Positions 63,319 through 64,000 of a DNA stretch of 64,000 nucleotides are shown here, piece after piece (positions within the stretch are counted from its first letter, which is position 1; each line of letters opens with the position of its first letter). Location of the stretch: positions 3,844,001 through 3,908,000 of the forward strand of contig NZ_JACHJS010000001.1 of NCBI RefSeq assembly GCF_014203755.1. The letters run 5' to 3'. Below the pieces are notes generated by a model, which saw only the letters and a list, made by a program, of their open reading frames with translations, was not told where the DNA came from and ran no database searches. The position numbers and the translations under genes are program-made. This DNA is from Saccharothrix violaceirubra (GTDB lineage: Bacteria; Actinomycetota; Actinomycetes; Mycobacteriales; Pseudonocardiaceae).

Positions 63319-64000
63319 GCCGGGTTCGCCTCCACGTTCGCTTCCGCGGGCAGGACCTGGGGCAGACCGAAGGTGCCGAACAGACTGCGGTCCTCGATGA
63401 CCTCGATGCGCTCGAACCCGGACGTGCTGATGGTGAGCACGTCGATGGTGTACGAGCGGTACACGCCGTCCTCGCCCGCACGGTAGACGCCGAAGCCGGG
63501 TCGGCCGTTGACCGAGATCGGCACCATGCGGCACTGGCCCACGGCCGGGCAGTGCGCCAGGAACCGCACGATCGCCGCACGGCCGGACAGCACCGTGTCC
63601 GAGGGCTGCCGGCGGCACACCGCGTCCTCGGTGAGCAGGTAGACCAGGGCGTTGATGTCGCCGGTCTCGAACGCGGCGGCGTACTCGGCGAGGAAGCCGC
63701 GCAACGTCACGTCGTCCGGCTCGTCCACCTCGGTCACGGTCGGCGCCTGGGCGAGCTGGGCGCGGGCACGCCGCAGCATGCTGTGCACGGCGGTGCCGGA
63801 CGTGCCGAGCAGGTCGGCGATCTCGTTGGCCTGCCAGCTCAGCACGTCGCGCAGGATCAGCACGGCGCGCTGGCGGGGCGACAGCCGCTCCCACATGACC
63901 AGCAGGGCCCGGCGGCGGTCCTCGCGGGTCGCCACGATCATCGCCGGGTCCACCTGCTCGGCGGCCTCGGCCGCGGTCTCGCGGGCCACCCGCGACGCCG
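63315..64000 (-). CDS. ECF sigma factor with fused SnoaL-like domain (5' end outside window)
   Basis: The frame is open to the right edge, so regions 1-2 of the sigma factor lie outside. The visible part has sigma region 4 (LSPRQRAVLILRDVL, then a helix-turn-helix A-N-E-I-A-D-L-L-G-T-S-G-T-A-V-H-S-M-L-R-R-A-R) and, from about 110 residues on, a SnoaL-like domain (A-F-E-T-G-D-I-N-A-L-V-Y-L-L-T-E-D). ECF sigma factors with a C-terminal SnoaL-like domain (SigJ/SigX5-like) lack a classic anti-sigma factor; the extra domain is thought to control them. It may direct transcription of this region; its targets cannot be read from the sequence. Confidence 0.88.
   Translation of the reverse strand, partial: ASRVARETAAEAAEQVDPAMIVATREDRRRALLVMWERLSPRQRAVLILRDVLSWQANEIADLLGTSGTAVHSMLRRARAQLAQAPTVTEVDEPDDVTLRGFLAEYAAAFETGDINALVYLLTEDAVCRRQPSDTVLSGRAAIVRFLAHCPAVGQCRMVPISVNGRPGFGVYRAGEDGVYRSYTIDVLTISTSGFERIEVIEDRSLFGTFGLPQVLPAEANVEANPA

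Overview
The window is GC-rich DNA (strong G/C bias at third codon positions, frequent GTG starts, many 4-nt gene overlaps) that reads as the chromosome of a filamentous actinomycete. The gene content (modular type I polyketide synthase, ESX/WXG-type toxin, type I-E Cas operon, conflict genes with long TPR arrays) suggests a Pseudonocardiales-like organism such as Saccharothrix, Actinosynnema or Lentzea. That placement is inference from style only; no rRNA or other phylogenetic marker is present.

Left third (1-28.6 kb), an accessory and defence-rich region. It opens with the 3' part of a WXG-type polymorphic toxin with a deaminase-like tip and its immunity gene. A convergent type I-E CRISPR effector operon follows (cas3, a separate small Cas3 C-terminal-domain-like gene, cse1, cse2, cas7, cas5, cas6), with no cas1, no cas2 and no CRISPR array in the window. 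Next come a cupin protein, a secreted protein, a KAP-type P-loop NTPase, a secreted family-3 glycoside hydrolase whose catalytic nucleophile and neighbouring active-site residues are replaced, a secreted amidase, a methyltransferase and a DinB protein. A tightly coupled three-gene set then encodes an LCAT-like lipase, a caspase-NACHT-TPR protein with eleven almost identical 138-bp repeats, and a CHAT protease. This looks like an NLR-type conflict/immune system. A four-helix membrane protein and a HEAT-repeat protein lie beside it.

Centre (28.6-56.3 kb), one biosynthetic operon on the minus strand. It is transcribed from high to low coordinates: three modular PKS genes, an acyl-CoA carboxylase beta subunit and its epsilon subunit, and a class III aminotransferase, closed by a strong hairpin terminator. 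The PKS reads as KSQ-AT-ACP / KS-AT-DH-KR-ACP / KS-AT-DH-KR-ACP // KS-AT-(DH)-(KR)-ACP // KS-AT-(DH)-KR-ACP-TR, brackets marking domains that look dead. All five AT domains carry malonyl-type motifs. The predicted chain is a C10 pentaketide: acetate starter, a diene, a ketone at C5, a hydroxyl at C3, released reductively as an aldehyde. Transamination at C1 and attack on C5 would give a piperidine/piperideine alkaloid with a C5 dienyl side chain, the logic of coelimycin, streptazone, abikoviromycin and argimycin pathways.

Right end (56.4-64 kb), regulation and tailoring. A GlxA/AraC-type regulator lies directly upstream of the PKS operon. A P450 with its own ferredoxin, two SnoaL-like NTF2-fold proteins flanking an acyl-CoA-dehydrogenase-like flavin monooxygenase, and a flavin reductase form a plausible tailoring set. 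Two DinB/TIGR03086-like proteins and the 3' part of an ECF sigma factor with a fused SnoaL-like domain close the window. No IS element, tRNA, rRNA or CRISPR array was recognised.
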